From: Nissolia schottii
Lineage: Eukaryota > Streptophyta > Magnoliopsida > Fabales > Fabaceae
Length of the DNA stretch: 64,000 nt
Reading direction: 5' to 3'
Assembly: GCA_003254905.1 (NCBI GenBank)
Contig: QANU01043002.1
Location: 571,347-635,346, forward strand
Shown here: piece after piece, positions 1 to 11,332 of the stretch
Layout: each line of letters opens with the position of its first letter
How positions within the stretch are numbered: position 1 is the stretch's first letter
Notes under the pieces: generated by a model
Databases searched by the model: none
The model's input: the letters and a program-made list of their open reading frames with translations, nothing else
Told to the model about the DNA's origin: nothing
Program-made: the position numbers and the translations under genes

Positions 1-276
1 TATATATATATATAAATAATAATATTTTTTATTAGACCCCGGCTGAATTCTTGGTTCAACCTTTGATCCTATAAATCTTTGTCTAGACCAGTTTGATGTT
101 CAACCTGATTTTTTTAACCTTATTTGTAACACATTTTAGTGAAATTTAGACTATTGAAAAAATATAAATAGCATAGTAGACTTCACAATGTGTTATGAGA
201 AAAGCGATAAGATATTTATATGTTTTTAGTGATATAAATAGTACTAATCTTATCTGAACCTTAAAGATATATATGT

Positions 277-279
<3 letters not shown>

Positions 280-318
<39 letters not shown>
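280..318. repeat. (TA)n microsatellite
   Basis: About 20 uninterrupted TA dinucleotides. A second run of similar length lies at 824-861, and shorter ones at 1-14, 17205-17224, 44561-44576 and 61863-61880. They are usable as length-polymorphic markers and have no coding content. Confidence 0.95.
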
Positions 319-322
<4 letters not shown>

Positions 323-821
323 AACTTATATTATATAAATTAATTTGAATGGTTTGATTGCTTTAAGCATAACACTATACACATTTCAATTTTGGCTCGT
401 TGGGTCCCCCAGCTTTCAAACTCACCACCATCCCCATGCCATCAAACCTGTCAATTTCTTCGCTCTTTCAGACCACCTCGAGTTTAAGAGGCTTTTAGAC
501 TCGCCACCTAATGTCGAATTCTTCACACTTTCAGAGTTCAAGACTAGAAAATTTAAAATTTAGAGATGATAAAAGGGATAGGTCGGGGCCATCTGTTTGT
601 ATCAGTCCCGTATAAAGGCAAGATTAGGCAGACCATTCTCTTATGCCACCTGAAAATTAACATTTGCCTCGTTCTTTAACTTGTTAACCAATTGAAAAGT
701 TGACTTATGAGATGGGATACATTTTTTTAAAAAATGTATAATGTTAAAAGATTATATGAAATAAAACATATATTCAAAAGAGAGGTGAATGAGATGGTGC
801 CTCCCACATAAAATGCAGGTA

Positions 822-823
<2 letters not shown>

Positions 824-861
<38 letters not shown>
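824..861. repeat. (TA)n microsatellite
   Basis: About 19 uninterrupted AT/TA units. The run produces a meaningless Tyr-Ile repeat when translated. Confidence 0.95.
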
Positions 862-866
<5 letters not shown>

Positions 867-2182
867 CAATCAGTGCCTTCTCTAAATAATTTAACATATA
901 TTTATGCAGAGTTTAAGATATGCAAGGAAAATGTAGTCCTTGTATGGAGAAATTTGTCGAGCACTACCCAGGCAAAAACTAATTAGGTGGAAAAATTTTA
1001 ATTGTCCATAAGTCTAATTCGACATCATTTTTGAGAATATTTACAATAAAATTGAATTTTACTATTTAAGATTCATAAATACATGATGAGACATATAATA
1101 AAAGTGATAAATCCACATTTATCATAAGTATACTAAAGAAATAACGTGTTAAATTTGTGTTTCTATAAAAATTTCTTTTAAGTAATTAAAGTTGTATTAA
1201 ACTACATAAATATAAAAATCAACTTATCTTGTCTTTTCTTTATTAATTAAAAATAATGTTATATGTACACTAATTTTAATATAAATATTAAGTTTCTCTC
1301 TTCTACATATGTTATAGAGCTCATATTCACATCATGTATATGATCATGAGTCTTATGATATATGTGAGAGTATAAATTTAATGTAAAAATAACATTTTCG
1401 AATTATTTATTTGGCACAAGGGACGCGAGGTCCACGTGAACTACTCAGGTGTACACCACCTCTCATGTTTCTTGGCAAAGGGTTTGCCACGTACTGGTCG
1501 CTTGTTGCATAAAGTGGTCTAGAAATGAGAGTTATACTGCAATTAAAATAGATAATTTATATAATTTTATTTAAAAAATAATAAAATAACAATTTAAATT
1601 AATAACTCTCAAATAATTTTACTCATGTAAGTATGGAGTTTATTATGATGGAATTTATCATAATCCTTACCTCCATGTGAATGAGATTATCTATATCATT
1701 TGAATGGCGAGTGAGTTAAGTGACACCTATATCACGGTGTCTTTTTGGTGGGTAAGTGCCGCAAGTTGCTCCCACCAGTTAGCTAGGAACCTCCTTTCTT
1801 TCGTCGTAGGGTCACCTTATACAGACGTCAATCATTTACACTTAACTTTCTTTTTCATAATATTAACCAATCACTACAACACCAAATTCATTTAAAAAAA
1901 AAAAAAGAATTAACCCACCACAAGAACTACTAATATATTACTACCGCTGTCAAAAATAATTCTACTTCTCAAATTTGATAACCGGTTACAAAGTAGCTCT
2001 TAGAGTTGTTACGTGGTTTTAACCTAATTAGAAGTGTTAATTTTAAGACTGGTGTGCGGCTGCTCTAAAATCAGAAAGGAAAAATCTTACTGGCTAAGAG
2101 ATTTTACCAACTTGCGCTCTCTTGTGGTATAGAAGAAAAAAAAAAAATGAAAACGAGCTACATTAATCAGTACTGCGGCACC

Positions 2183-2190
2183 ATAAATAA
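2183..2190 (+). promoter_or_regulatory. Candidate TATA box of the UGT gene
   Basis: The motif ataaataa lies about 96 bases upstream of the glycosyltransferase start codon, at the expected distance for a short plant 5'UTR. It is followed by a C-rich, CA-rich leader typical of a plant 5'UTR. This is a motif match only; the transcription start is unknown. Confidence 0.35.
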
Positions 2191-2278
2191 AACAATGCCA
2201 CCATTCACTTCCCCCCACAAACTCACACTACCAGCTTCTTTCCATTAATTTCCACCTCTCACTACTATCTCCTCAGCG

Positions 2279-3649
2279 ATGACGAACTCTTCACGGCCGG
2301 CGGAGGAGAAACACGTGGCGGTGTTCGTCTTCCCGTTCGGGAGCCACCCGGTCCCACTCTTCAACCTCGTCCTCAAGCTCTCACGCGCCAACCCGAACCT
2401 CACGCTCTCCTTCATCGGCACCGAGAGCTCCAACAAGCCCCTCCTCTCCAAACCCAACACCCCACCCTCCATCAAATTCTACAGCATTAGCGACGGCGTC
2501 CCGGAGGGCCACGTGCCGGGGGGACACCCGGTCGAGAGGGTCAACCTCTTCCTCCAAGCCGGACCACAGAACCTTCGGAAGGGAATAGAGTCAGCAGAGG
2601 CGGAGACCAAACAGAGAGTCACGTGCGTCGTCGCTGACGCGTTCGTTACTCCGTCGCTAATCGTGGCTCAGAATCTCGACGTCCCCTGGGTCCCAGTTTG
2701 GCCTCCGCTTTCGTGTTCCCTCTCCGCTCATTTCCACACTGATCTCATACGCCAGAAATGTGCTGACAACAGCGATCCACAGAGACTGTTGGATTTTCTT
2801 CCCGGTTTGTCCAAAATGCGAGTCCAAGATCTTCCCGAAGATGTGATCAACGGTGGAAATGAGGAGACGCTGTTTTCAAAGACATTAGCTTCGTTGGGGA
2901 AAGTTTTGCCGCAAGCTGAAGCGGTGGTTGTGAATTTCTTCGAGGAGCTAGATCCGCCTCTATTCGTCGAGGACATGAGGTCGAAGCTGAAGAAATTCCT
3001 CTACGTCGGTTTCCTCACTCTTTCTCTGCCTCTACCGCAGTTGCCAGTTTCAGAGACCGACGAGACCGGCTGTCTGTCCTGGTTAGACAGACATAAGATC
3101 TCGTCGGTCGCTTACGTCAGCTTCGGGACGGTGGTGACGCCGCCGCCGCAAGAAGTCGCAGCGGTGGCAGAAGCACTGGAGGAGAGCGGGTTCCCCTTCC
3201 TGTGGTCGCTGAAGGACCACGCAAAGGGGAATCTTCCGGACGGGTTTCTGGAAAGAACGGGGACGCGTGGGAAAGTGGTGCCGTGGGCCCCGCAGACGCA
3301 AGTCCTCGGACACGGTGCCGTTGGGGTGTTCGTGACTCATTGCGGTTGCAACTCGGTTTTCGAGAGCATCTCGAACGGCGTGCCGATGATATGCAGGCCG
3401 TTCTTCGGGGACCACGGGATGACGGGGAGGATGGTGGAGGACGGGTGGGAGATCGGGGTGAGGGTGGAGGGAGGGGTGTTCAGCAAGAGCGGGTTGTTGA
3501 AGAGCTTGAATCTTGTGCTGGTGGAGGAAGAGGGGAAGAAGATGAGGGAGAAGGCGCAGGAGGTAAAGAGGGTGGTGGATGATGCTGCTCGGCCTCATGG
3601 GAAGGCTGCTCAGGATTTGAAGACATTGGTGGAACTAGTTTCTAGTTGA
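2279..3649 (+). CDS. UGT78-like flavonoid 3-O-glycosyltransferase (family 1 UGT)
   Basis: A 456-residue intronless reading frame of normal UGT length. The N-terminal acceptor domain has the catalytic His in the FPFGSHPVP motif (His23) and the partner Asp in VVADAF (Asp120). The C-terminal donor domain carries the plant PSPG box at residues 336-379 (WAPQTQVLGHG to FFGDH). ISDGVPEG, FLPGLSKMRVQDLPE, SFGTVVTPPP and ICRPFFGD are hallmarks of the UGT78 group, which transfers sugars to the 3-OH of flavonols and anthocyanidins in the cytosol. Two donor-contact positions are unusual: PSPG position 22 is Cys357 where Trp is expected, and position 44 is His379 where glucosyltransferases have Gln. Family placement is from memory of UGT78 sequences; substrate and sugar are uncertain. 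The 5' half is strikingly GC-rich compared with its surroundings, which creates long antisense open frames that are not genes. The ATG at 2279 fits the family N-terminus. Confidence 0.93.
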   Translation: MTNSSRPAEEKHVAVFVFPFGSHPVPLFNLVLKLSRANPNLTLSFIGTESSNKPLLSKPNTPPSIKFYSISDGVPEGHVPGGHPVERVNLFLQAGPQNLRKGIESAEAETKQRVTCVVADAFVTPSLIVAQNLDVPWVPVWPPLSCSLSAHFHTDLIRQKCADNSDPQRLLDFLPGLSKMRVQDLPEDVINGGNEETLFSKTLASLGKVLPQAEAVVVNFFEELDPPLFVEDMRSKLKKFLYVGFLTLSLPLPQLPVSETDETGCLSWLDRHKISSVAYVSFGTVVTPPPQEVAAVAEALEESGFPFLWSLKDHAKGNLPDGFLERTGTRGKVVPWAPQTQVLGHGAVGVFVTHCGCNSVFESISNGVPMICRPFFGDHGMTGRMVEDGWEIGVRVEGGVFSKSGLLKSLNLVLVEEEGKKMREKAQEVKRVVDDAARPHGKAAQDLKTLVELVSS

Positions 3650-6223
3650 TTCTAGCTCTTAATAGAGAGATTACTACCTTAGTTGGAATTAAGGTTGCTA
3701 CGTATGAATGAGTAATGGATTTTTTATGTTTCTACGCTAGAGTAGTAGGAGCAGCTAGTATTTGAGTTGTACTGTAGTAATAATGAATCCTTGAATTGGC
3801 ACGTTGGTAAAGACTTTTATTGATACTCATGTCAAAAAATTAACCCGTTAAATATGTTTTTAATTTATATAAAATAAAAAGAATTGTGTTTGATTCTTAA
3901 CATTTTTTTAAGAATTATATTTTTTTAAAAATTATCATGTTTGATTTTTTGTCATTATAAGGAGACGTTAGGTGACTATTAAAAAAAATTTTTTAAGAAA
4001 ATTTTTTTAGAGACAAAACATAAAATTTACAATAATAAAAAACATATTTATTCCAAAAATAAATATAAATCTTATAAATATTATTAAAATTATTTTTACA
4101 TGTTAGTGGGCCTTATTAATTTTTATATGTGTTTAAATAAATTTTTTTAAATACATGTCTTCAAGAGTAACTCAATAGTATATCACTTCGAGTAGTATTT
4201 TTGTTGGCACGGTTTGTGCTTTATGTTTTGACAAATTAAGCAATGTTTGTCATTTAAATGAAAGTAAATGTTACCATCACCAAAAAAAAAAAAAAAAAAA
4301 AAATCATTTAGTGCATGTGCTCATGAATCTCACCTTCATGATTGACTTGAATTTTCTAAGGTGAAATCTTTCATTTTAGATTTTAGATAATAAAATGAAA
4401 AATTTTATCGTTAAATTATTAAGATAAAATTAAATCTCATTTTCACTTTATTGATTTAATGACAAAATCTTTCATTTTGTCCTTTAAAATGAGATATCTC
4501 ATTTTAAATAACCATCATCCTTCAACAATAGTACTTCAACTACCAACATTGGCCATGAATTAGGGTACTCCTTTATGAAATAAAAAATTATGAAAGTGTG
4601 GAGAATCTATAATAGTTCTCAAATAATTGTCTACTTTTGTATTTTAAAGTTTTATTAATAAATGACCTTAAAACATTTGTTAAAAAACTTAAAGTGATAA
4701 GATTTTATTAAAAAAGAAAAAATTGAAGTGTTTAATGCATTGAAACTCTAAAAGTTTATTTATTCAATGAAATATTTTCACTTTAAATTTATTAACAAGT
4801 GGTTTTAAAGCATTTGTTAACAATACTCTTTATTTTATCACTTTTTTTTAAATATTTGTTCATTTTATAAATTTAGACATTAGTTACTCCTTCTATTTAC
4901 TAATAAGCAAAGTTTAGACATAATTATATCTAGATACATTGAATCAAAATGTATTTTAAAAAAAAAGTCAGGTACTAGTGAACGAAGGTAGTATAACTTT
5001 TTCTTTATATACCCATATTTAATATAAAAATAATGGAAAGGAAGGTAAGTAATAGATGGATAATTTAATGCGGATAATTTTTTAAATATTTTTTTAAAAA
5101 AAATTTAAGACATTTTAATTATTTTCTTAATGGTTGTGCAAAATAGAAATTGGCAGATTATTTTTTTTAAAAAGTGAGAAATGTCTAATGCCCTTTTCTT
5201 TTTCTAGGTACGGCATTTACTAACCCACTTAATAGTTGCACAAGTTCCTATCATTGGAAACCAAAAACTTCGATTTTCCAAACGAATTATTCATTGATTC
5301 TTGCCCTTCTGGTTCATGCAACTTATTGAATTCTCCACCATAATGGGTTATTTTCTAATCTATGCATGCAGGTATACTCTATGTATACACCAAGCCACAT
5401 CCAACAGTTTTGGATCTCTTCCAAAAAGGTTCACTGCACTTCTTTGTACATTGCTCCTTTTGCTAAAGGTTCCAATTCTGATTCCTTTTGAGTTTTGTCA
5501 CTTGTGAGAGAAGAGGGAGTGAATTGTGGTGTTTTGTGTTTGTGTGTGTGCATTCAGTGTATTGTACTCCCAGCTGACAATGGTTATGTGATTATGAATG
5601 AATTTTTAGACTAAACTGATTCACACTCTGATTGTAATGTAGTGTTCATCACATCCAAATATATATATATATCTCTGCTTTGGGTTACTATTCATTTTTT
5701 TAAGCATAAAAAATGTTAAGTTTATATTATTTGTAATAAGACACTGCCGATTCACTATCCATATGATTGGATGTGATCTTAATGGAGTGTTGCTATGTTC
5801 ATTCAATACTATACGAGAAGTGAGCCATTGTCGGATTCATGAATATTAAGTAGAAATATTAATATTTTTTAATATATTTGCGTTGCAGATTGGGTAGACA
5901 GAACAAATTTCATTTTCTTTTGTGGTAGACAGTTGAGAGTGCATATAGGGCGTGCAATTTAATAATCGAAAAGGCATAAACTGTTGTAAATTGGATATAT
6001 TATTGTTCAGGAAGAGGATTGCACAAAATATATAAATAGGGATAAGTGGAAAAAAAAATAAAAATAAAAATTACAAGAAGAAAGTGTTAAAAATAAGTAA
6101 GAAAGAAGAAAACCAATTACTAGTAGCTAGCATGATTCCGAACTGCACTAGAAATGAAGTGGCCAAACACTCACTCTGTTTCTGATTCAGTATCTGAATT
6201 TGATTCCGCTGCTCTGCACCCGC
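3650..6223. other. Intergenic region between UGT and PPR genes
   Basis: After a short UGT 3'UTR (polyadenylation-like aataatga near 3778), this is AT-rich DNA with MITE remnants. Around 3850-4140 it resembles the ggttaaata MITE family, there is a 23-base A run near 4280-4302, and an inverted-repeat MITE lies at about 4360-4512. A short higher-complexity block at about 5200-5510 has a polypyrimidine/AG boundary but no identifiable protein. Confidence 0.5.
4360..4512. repeat. MITE-like inverted repeat (aaagtgaaaatgag family)
   Basis: The block alternates tcattttag, ttcactttatt and their reverse complements, and ends in a perfect short hairpin (aaaatgagatatctcatttt). The same word pattern, in the same order, recurs at about 10750-10920 and 35770-35932, so this is a dispersed non-coding family. 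Exact ends and target-site duplications are not clear. Confidence 0.5.
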
Positions 6224-8029
6224 ATGGCCCTTAATGCAGCCTCTGCCTCCTTCATCCACCACATCAAAACCTTGGTTTCAAAGGGTCTTTTTCACCAAAC
6301 ACTCGAACTTTTCAGACAACAACATCATCTCTCTGGCCACCACCATGTCCATGCTGCCACCCTCTCTGTTCTTCCCTCAGTCATCAAGGCATGCTCCTCT
6401 TCCCAGTCCCATGCTTTTGGCACACAGCTTCATTGCTTGGCTCTCAAGGCAGGTTCTCAATCTGAACCTGTTGTGTCAAATTCTATCATCTCTATGTATG
6501 CCAAGTTTTCGGACACCGAATCTGCACGCAAGGTGTTCGACGAAATGCCTGACAGAGACCCTGTCTCCTGGAACTCCATGATTAACTGTTATCTGCAGAA
6601 TGGGTGCTTGGTTGAAGCTTTGCAAGTGTTGAAAGGTGTCTACTTGCTTGGATTTGTTCCCAAGCCCGAGTTGTTGGCCGGCATTGTGTCCGTGTGTGGG
6701 AGGAACGTGTTTTTGGGGATTGGAAAACAGATTCATGCTCTTGTTGTTGTTGATGAGAGAGTGGAACAGTCAGAGTCCGCGTTTCTGTCAACATCTCTTG
6801 TGGATTTCTATTTCAGGTGCGGTGAGTCTTTGACCGCTTTGCGCATTTTCAACGGAATGAATGTGAAAAATGAGGTTACTTGGACTGCAATGATATCTGG
6901 CTGCATTGCTAATCAATATTATGATGTAGCTTTTGCGTGCTTTCGAGCGATGCAGGCCGAGGGAGTTAGCCCAAACATTGTGACATTAATTGCTCTCTTA
7001 TCAGGTTGTGCTGATGGAGGTGTTGTTAAGTATGGAAAGGAGATTCATGGTTATGCGTTTCGTCACGGGTTTGAGTCAAGTCATAGTTTTTCATCAGCTC
7101 TTATAAATATGTATTGCCAATGTGGAGAATCAATGCATCTTGCTGAGGCAGTTTTTGAAGGGTCTAGCTTTAGGGATGTGGTGCTGTGGAGTTCAATTAT
7201 CGGGAGTTATTCGCGAAGCGGGGATAGCTACAAAGCCTTGAAGCTCTTTAAAGATATGCGGACAGAGGAAATTGAACCGAATTTTGTTACTTTGTTGGAA
7301 GTAATCTCTGCCTGCACAAACTTATCTTCATTAAAGCATGGTTGTGGATTCCATGGCTATATCTTCAAATCCGGGTATGGTTTCCACATCTGTGTGGGAA
7401 ATGCACTTGTAAACATGTATGCCAAATGTGGTTGTGTGGATGGTTCAGTTAAGATATTCCTGGAAATGCCAAACAGAGATTCTGTTTCATGGAGTACTTT
7501 GATCAGCGCCTACGGCCTTCATGGTTGCGGCGAACAAGCGTTGCAGCTTTTCGGTGAAATGAAAGAGAGAGGAGTGAAGCCTGATGCAATCACCTTACTT
7601 GCAGTTCTATCTGCTTGTAATCATGCTGGCCTTGTAACTGAGGCGCAAATGATATTCAATCAATTACGCGATGATTGTGAAATTCCATTAACTATAGAGC
7701 ACTATGCATGCCTAGTTGATCTTCTTGGAAGGTCAGGGAAGCTTGAAGATGCAATGGAAATAGTGAGAACCATGCCAATGGAACCTAGCGCGAGAATATG
7801 GAGCTCCCTGGTATCGGCTTGTAAGCTTCATGGAAGACTAGACATTGCCGAAATGCTAGCCCCGCAGCTTATAAGATCAGAACTGAATAACGCTGCTAAC
7901 TACACATTGCTGAATATGATTTATGCTGAGCGTGGTCATTGGCATGGTACAGAACAAGTGAGGCAAACCATGAAATTACAAAGGTTAAAGAAAAGCTATG
8001 GGTTCAGCAGAATTGAGGCAGGAGATTAG
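6224..8029 (+). CDS. E-class pentatricopeptide repeat protein, organelle RNA editing/processing type
   Basis: A single-exon protein of 601 residues starting at the first ATG (MALNAASAS). The open frame extends 24 bases further upstream, but only from a TTG. The body is a run of PLS-type PPR motifs, with the recurring signatures VSWNSMINCYLQNG, VTWTAMISGC, VLWSSIIGSYSRSG, VSWSTLISAYGLHG and MYAKCG. It ends with an E/E+ type domain (about residues 525-601: ARIWSSLVSACKLHG through KKSYGFSRIE) and has no DYW domain. Proteins of this class bind specific organelle transcripts and recruit editing factors in mitochondria or plastids. The length and lack of introns are usual for the family. It resembles Arabidopsis At4g31070 as I remember it, but orthology and RNA target are unproven. 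No obvious damage is visible. Confidence 0.92.
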   Translation: MALNAASASFIHHIKTLVSKGLFHQTLELFRQQHHLSGHHHVHAATLSVLPSVIKACSSSQSHAFGTQLHCLALKAGSQSEPVVSNSIISMYAKFSDTESARKVFDEMPDRDPVSWNSMINCYLQNGCLVEALQVLKGVYLLGFVPKPELLAGIVSVCGRNVFLGIGKQIHALVVVDERVEQSESAFLSTSLVDFYFRCGESLTALRIFNGMNVKNEVTWTAMISGCIANQYYDVAFACFRAMQAEGVSPNIVTLIALLSGCADGGVVKYGKEIHGYAFRHGFESSHSFSSALINMYCQCGESMHLAEAVFEGSSFRDVVLWSSIIGSYSRSGDSYKALKLFKDMRTEEIEPNFVTLLEVISACTNLSSLKHGCGFHGYIFKSGYGFHICVGNALVNMYAKCGCVDGSVKIFLEMPNRDSVSWSTLISAYGLHGCGEQALQLFGEMKERGVKPDAITLLAVLSACNHAGLVTEAQMIFNQLRDDCEIPLTIEHYACLVDLLGRSGKLEDAMEIVRTMPMEPSARIWSSLVSACKLHGRLDIAEMLAPQLIRSELNNAANYTLLNMIYAERGHWHGTEQVRQTMKLQRLKKSYGFSRIEAGD

Positions 8030-11000
8030 AGGTTCAGGAAAGCAGAGTTTTTTAATGCAAGGTTAGGATTTTCTTGCATGAGTTTGATGCTGCTTCTTTT
8101 GCATATAGTGTAAGAGAAAAGTCATATGATTATAGATAACAACTTACTGTTTGTTTTGTCAAACGACTTAAAACAATGAAAAAAAAATGTATACTATGAC
8201 AAGATTTAATTGGTTAAAGGGATATTAAAAAAACTTTTTATAAGATTTTCTTCTTCTTCTCATCTTTGTATTCTATGTAATGTCTACTCAAATAAAGATA
8301 ACTAAGAAAAAGAAAGAAATCACATCTTGTCGTTATCGATAACGTTCTCTTGAGAACATTGGTTGATTCGTGATTGATTTCTGTATCCATGTTTTGATCC
8401 ATATCACTGTCTACAAAAGCATCTAATCCTTGCAATGTGGTCTTTCAACGCAATTCATTCATCAAAATTGAACTCCTCTCTTAGTTTTGTTTTTTTTTTT
8501 TTTTTTTTTATCATTGAATTTTTAACACAGAAGAAAAAAGGATAAAAATTAGTTACATATTCATAAATCGTTCAATTGAGTGTGAAACATAATTTGGTTT
8601 GGGTTATACTCAAAGATATATTTGATTCCTGTTGGTGGTCTTCATTATAGTGATAGTGATATATATCATTGTTAAGTTCAACACAATCTCTTCTTTCTTT
8701 AAGCATAGTCACAAAAAATTTAGTTAGATGGCACTGCATGGCTATTTTTGTTTTTCTTTCTTTTTTTTAATGATGTGGTGTTAACATCAACAAACATTTG
8801 TGTCACATAGAATAAGTTGGGAAATTATCGAAGAGTGTGAAAATTAAAATTACTTAAAATTAACTTGAAATATTTGTGTTATTATTATTTTTAGATAAAT
8901 AGTATGACTTCTTTTATTAAAATGAAAAAAATAGTTACAATAGGGAATCCCACTCCCCAACCCCCGAGGCTAGACAAAACTCAGCAAGAAATAAGGGAGG
9001 CATAATACTTGATAGTACTAACATTAGAAGACCAGGAGGATAACGTATCCAAGTTTTGTCACTTCATTTTTCTTTTTTAAGAAACCTACTAGTTAACCTA
9101 CCAGAAATCAACTTAAAACTTGCTGAAGATACAAAGCATGAAAAAATGGAAAGATTTTAAGTAAAGAAATAGAAAGGGTAATTAATAAGTTGTGGAAGGT
9201 TACTTTCCAATGAGTGCTGCTTGTATTTGGTAGTGACATTAGCCAATCATGCCAATCATACCAATCAGATATTATTTAGCATTGGTCCATTTCATTCAAC
9301 CCTCAAGGTTGCGTGTTCATTCATGAAAGATTACTTCTTCATGCATTGCTTCATCACATTCTTGCAACTACTCCTAGACACGTCAACTTCAAAGTGTGTA
9401 ACTTATTTAACCAAAACCAAATTAGTCATGCTTTTCTAAACTGAGGCCTTTAGATACAATGCTTTCTAACAAGCCAATGTCTCATCTTCTATTTTCCTTG
9501 CAAATTATAATTCTTTTTGTCCTTGACATAATCCTTTTAACTGGCATCATACTTCCACTGAAAAAATGAAAATGAAATGAAGAAATATATTCAAAGACGT
9601 GGCACAAGAAGGATTTAATCTCATATTACTTCTTTAAAGGTGTGCTGTTATAGTTGGACTGTCACCTTAATCACTCATATTGTCCTTAATATGTGACCGT
9701 TACCAATCCCCACACTCTTGTGAACCATCTTGAACAATTCAAATGAAAGAAAATAACAACGAAAGTCATTGGAATTTCATCTAATAGTGAATAAATTTTG
9801 AGTTGACATGATGTCCAATGTAAAATTGTAGGTTGTAATTTTTCATAATCAGTTCAGGAAACAACCATTGAATTTAGATCTTAAAATTTATGATTATCAT
9901 ACTGTAAAACGAGATTAAGAACAAAAATGACATACCTAAATCTATATCGTGATTGAATCGAATTCTTTTCCCCTCTCTTCCTTTTTAATCCTTTCAGTCC
10001 CTTATGATGGTGAGAAGAATGTTTTCCCAAAGCAGACCTCAAACCCTAATGATTTCTAGTAACTGTCATCTAATTTATAAAGAAGAGGGGAGAGTCGGTT
10101 TTACTAAAATACTCTTACTAATTCTATCATCTTTTATAGAATTAATTGTCCTCATCTTAATTCCTTATTATTAGAGTTAGTACTACTATTAGTTACATGA
10201 ACCACATTATAATGAGATTAAAAAAATCTTACAAAAATAAGTTCAAATTACACAACTCTAATGAAGAATGCCGGAACACAATGCGAGTTTCTTTGCCTTT
10301 CGGCAATAAGGATTAGGAATTCAAAGTATATAGGAGATGCAGATTCAGTGGTTTGCAAGAACAGGACAAAAGAAAAGGTACACAGCATATACAGTACATA
10401 ATTAGAAAAAAGTCTACAAGTTCATGGGATCCTTTGCTCAGATCTTCATAGAAAATGTACCCATGCAATGTTAACCGCAATCATCAACGAAATTCAATTA
10501 AAAAGAAAAAATAAACTAGTAAAGCCTGGAAGTTGAGGCGAACCAAGTCTAAAACTCACAATGTTCATATGAAAGTGAAACTAAAAGCACAGTTAACAGT
10601 TTTTTTTTCAAGCATCCAGATCCTTGCAATGTTATGGTCCAATTAATTTCTAAACACAATTCTTTCATAAAAGTTACATATGCATAAACTAGTAACCCTG
10701 AAAGTTGAGAAACTAATCCACCATTGTCAATTAAATCCTTCATTAATTGAGAAAATATCTTTTAAAGTGAGATGTTCACTTTAAAAGATAAAGCGAAGAA
10801 GTTTTATTCTTAAATAAAAAAAAGTAAGTGGAGGATCCATTTCTACTTATTAATCCAATAATAAAAAACATCATTTTATCCTCTAAAGTAAAATGTTCAT
10901 TTTATAGTAGATCTTTTTGAAATTCATTCAAACACAATCACTTCACTAAACCTGATGAACATTGAGCCTAATCCACATTCCACCATGACCGAAAAGAACA

Positions 11001-11332
11001 AACAAATAACAAACATATCCACTACACTACATAGCCATTCACCATTATTGATTGAAATATATTAAATATGTGGATATATATACAATTTACAACTACTAAG
11101 AAAACCAACCAAAAACAGGTCTGAAAGAAAAAAGAAAAAATCCATGTATAAAACTCATTCATTCATTCATTTTTTTCCCCCATTTACTAGTCATTTATCT
11201 CATATAACATTTATGTTTTTCAGGTGAAAAAACATAACCAATTCTGGGCAACCACCAAAAGTAAAATATTTTCTAACTTTTAGAGCTCTCGAATTGATTC
11301 ATAGATGTTCCACCTAAAAACCGAATAAAGTC
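8030..11332. other. Intergenic region between convergent PPR and FLOURY1-like genes
   Basis: The 3'UTRs of the two convergent genes lie at the edges. Between them is AT-rich non-coding sequence with a T18 run near 8494-8510, a block at 8890-9010 with higher GC but no open frame, and a MITE-like inverted repeat at about 10750-10920. No protein match was recognised. Confidence 0.5.
10750..10920. repeat. MITE-like inverted repeat (aaagtgaaaatgag family)
   Basis: It begins with a perfect hairpin, atcttttaaagtgag facing cactttaaaagat, and ends with tctaaagtaaaatgttcattt. The composition and hairpin end match the elements at 4360-4512 and 35770-35932. No clear target-site duplication was found. 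Confidence 0.45.

Larger units (their letters stand above)
1..2182. other. AT-rich intergenic region, no gene seen
   Basis: No open frame here resembles a plant protein. The stretch holds three (TA)n microsatellites (about 1-14, 280-318 and 824-861) and otherwise AT-rich sequence. The last few hundred bases are the presumed promoter of the downstream glycosyltransferase. A G-box-like core (ccacgtga) sits near 1430, but there is no evidence that it is functional. Confidence 0.6.

Noticed and set aside
3083-3598. 171-codon open frame antisense to the UGT gene, and a 126-codon frame in another phase
   Set aside because: They arise from GC-rich codons of the UGT donor domain; no family resemblance, and the sense frame explains the sequence fully.
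6200-6223. Upstream extension of the PPR frame
   Set aside because: The extension begins with TTG, not ATG; the first ATG at 6224 is used.
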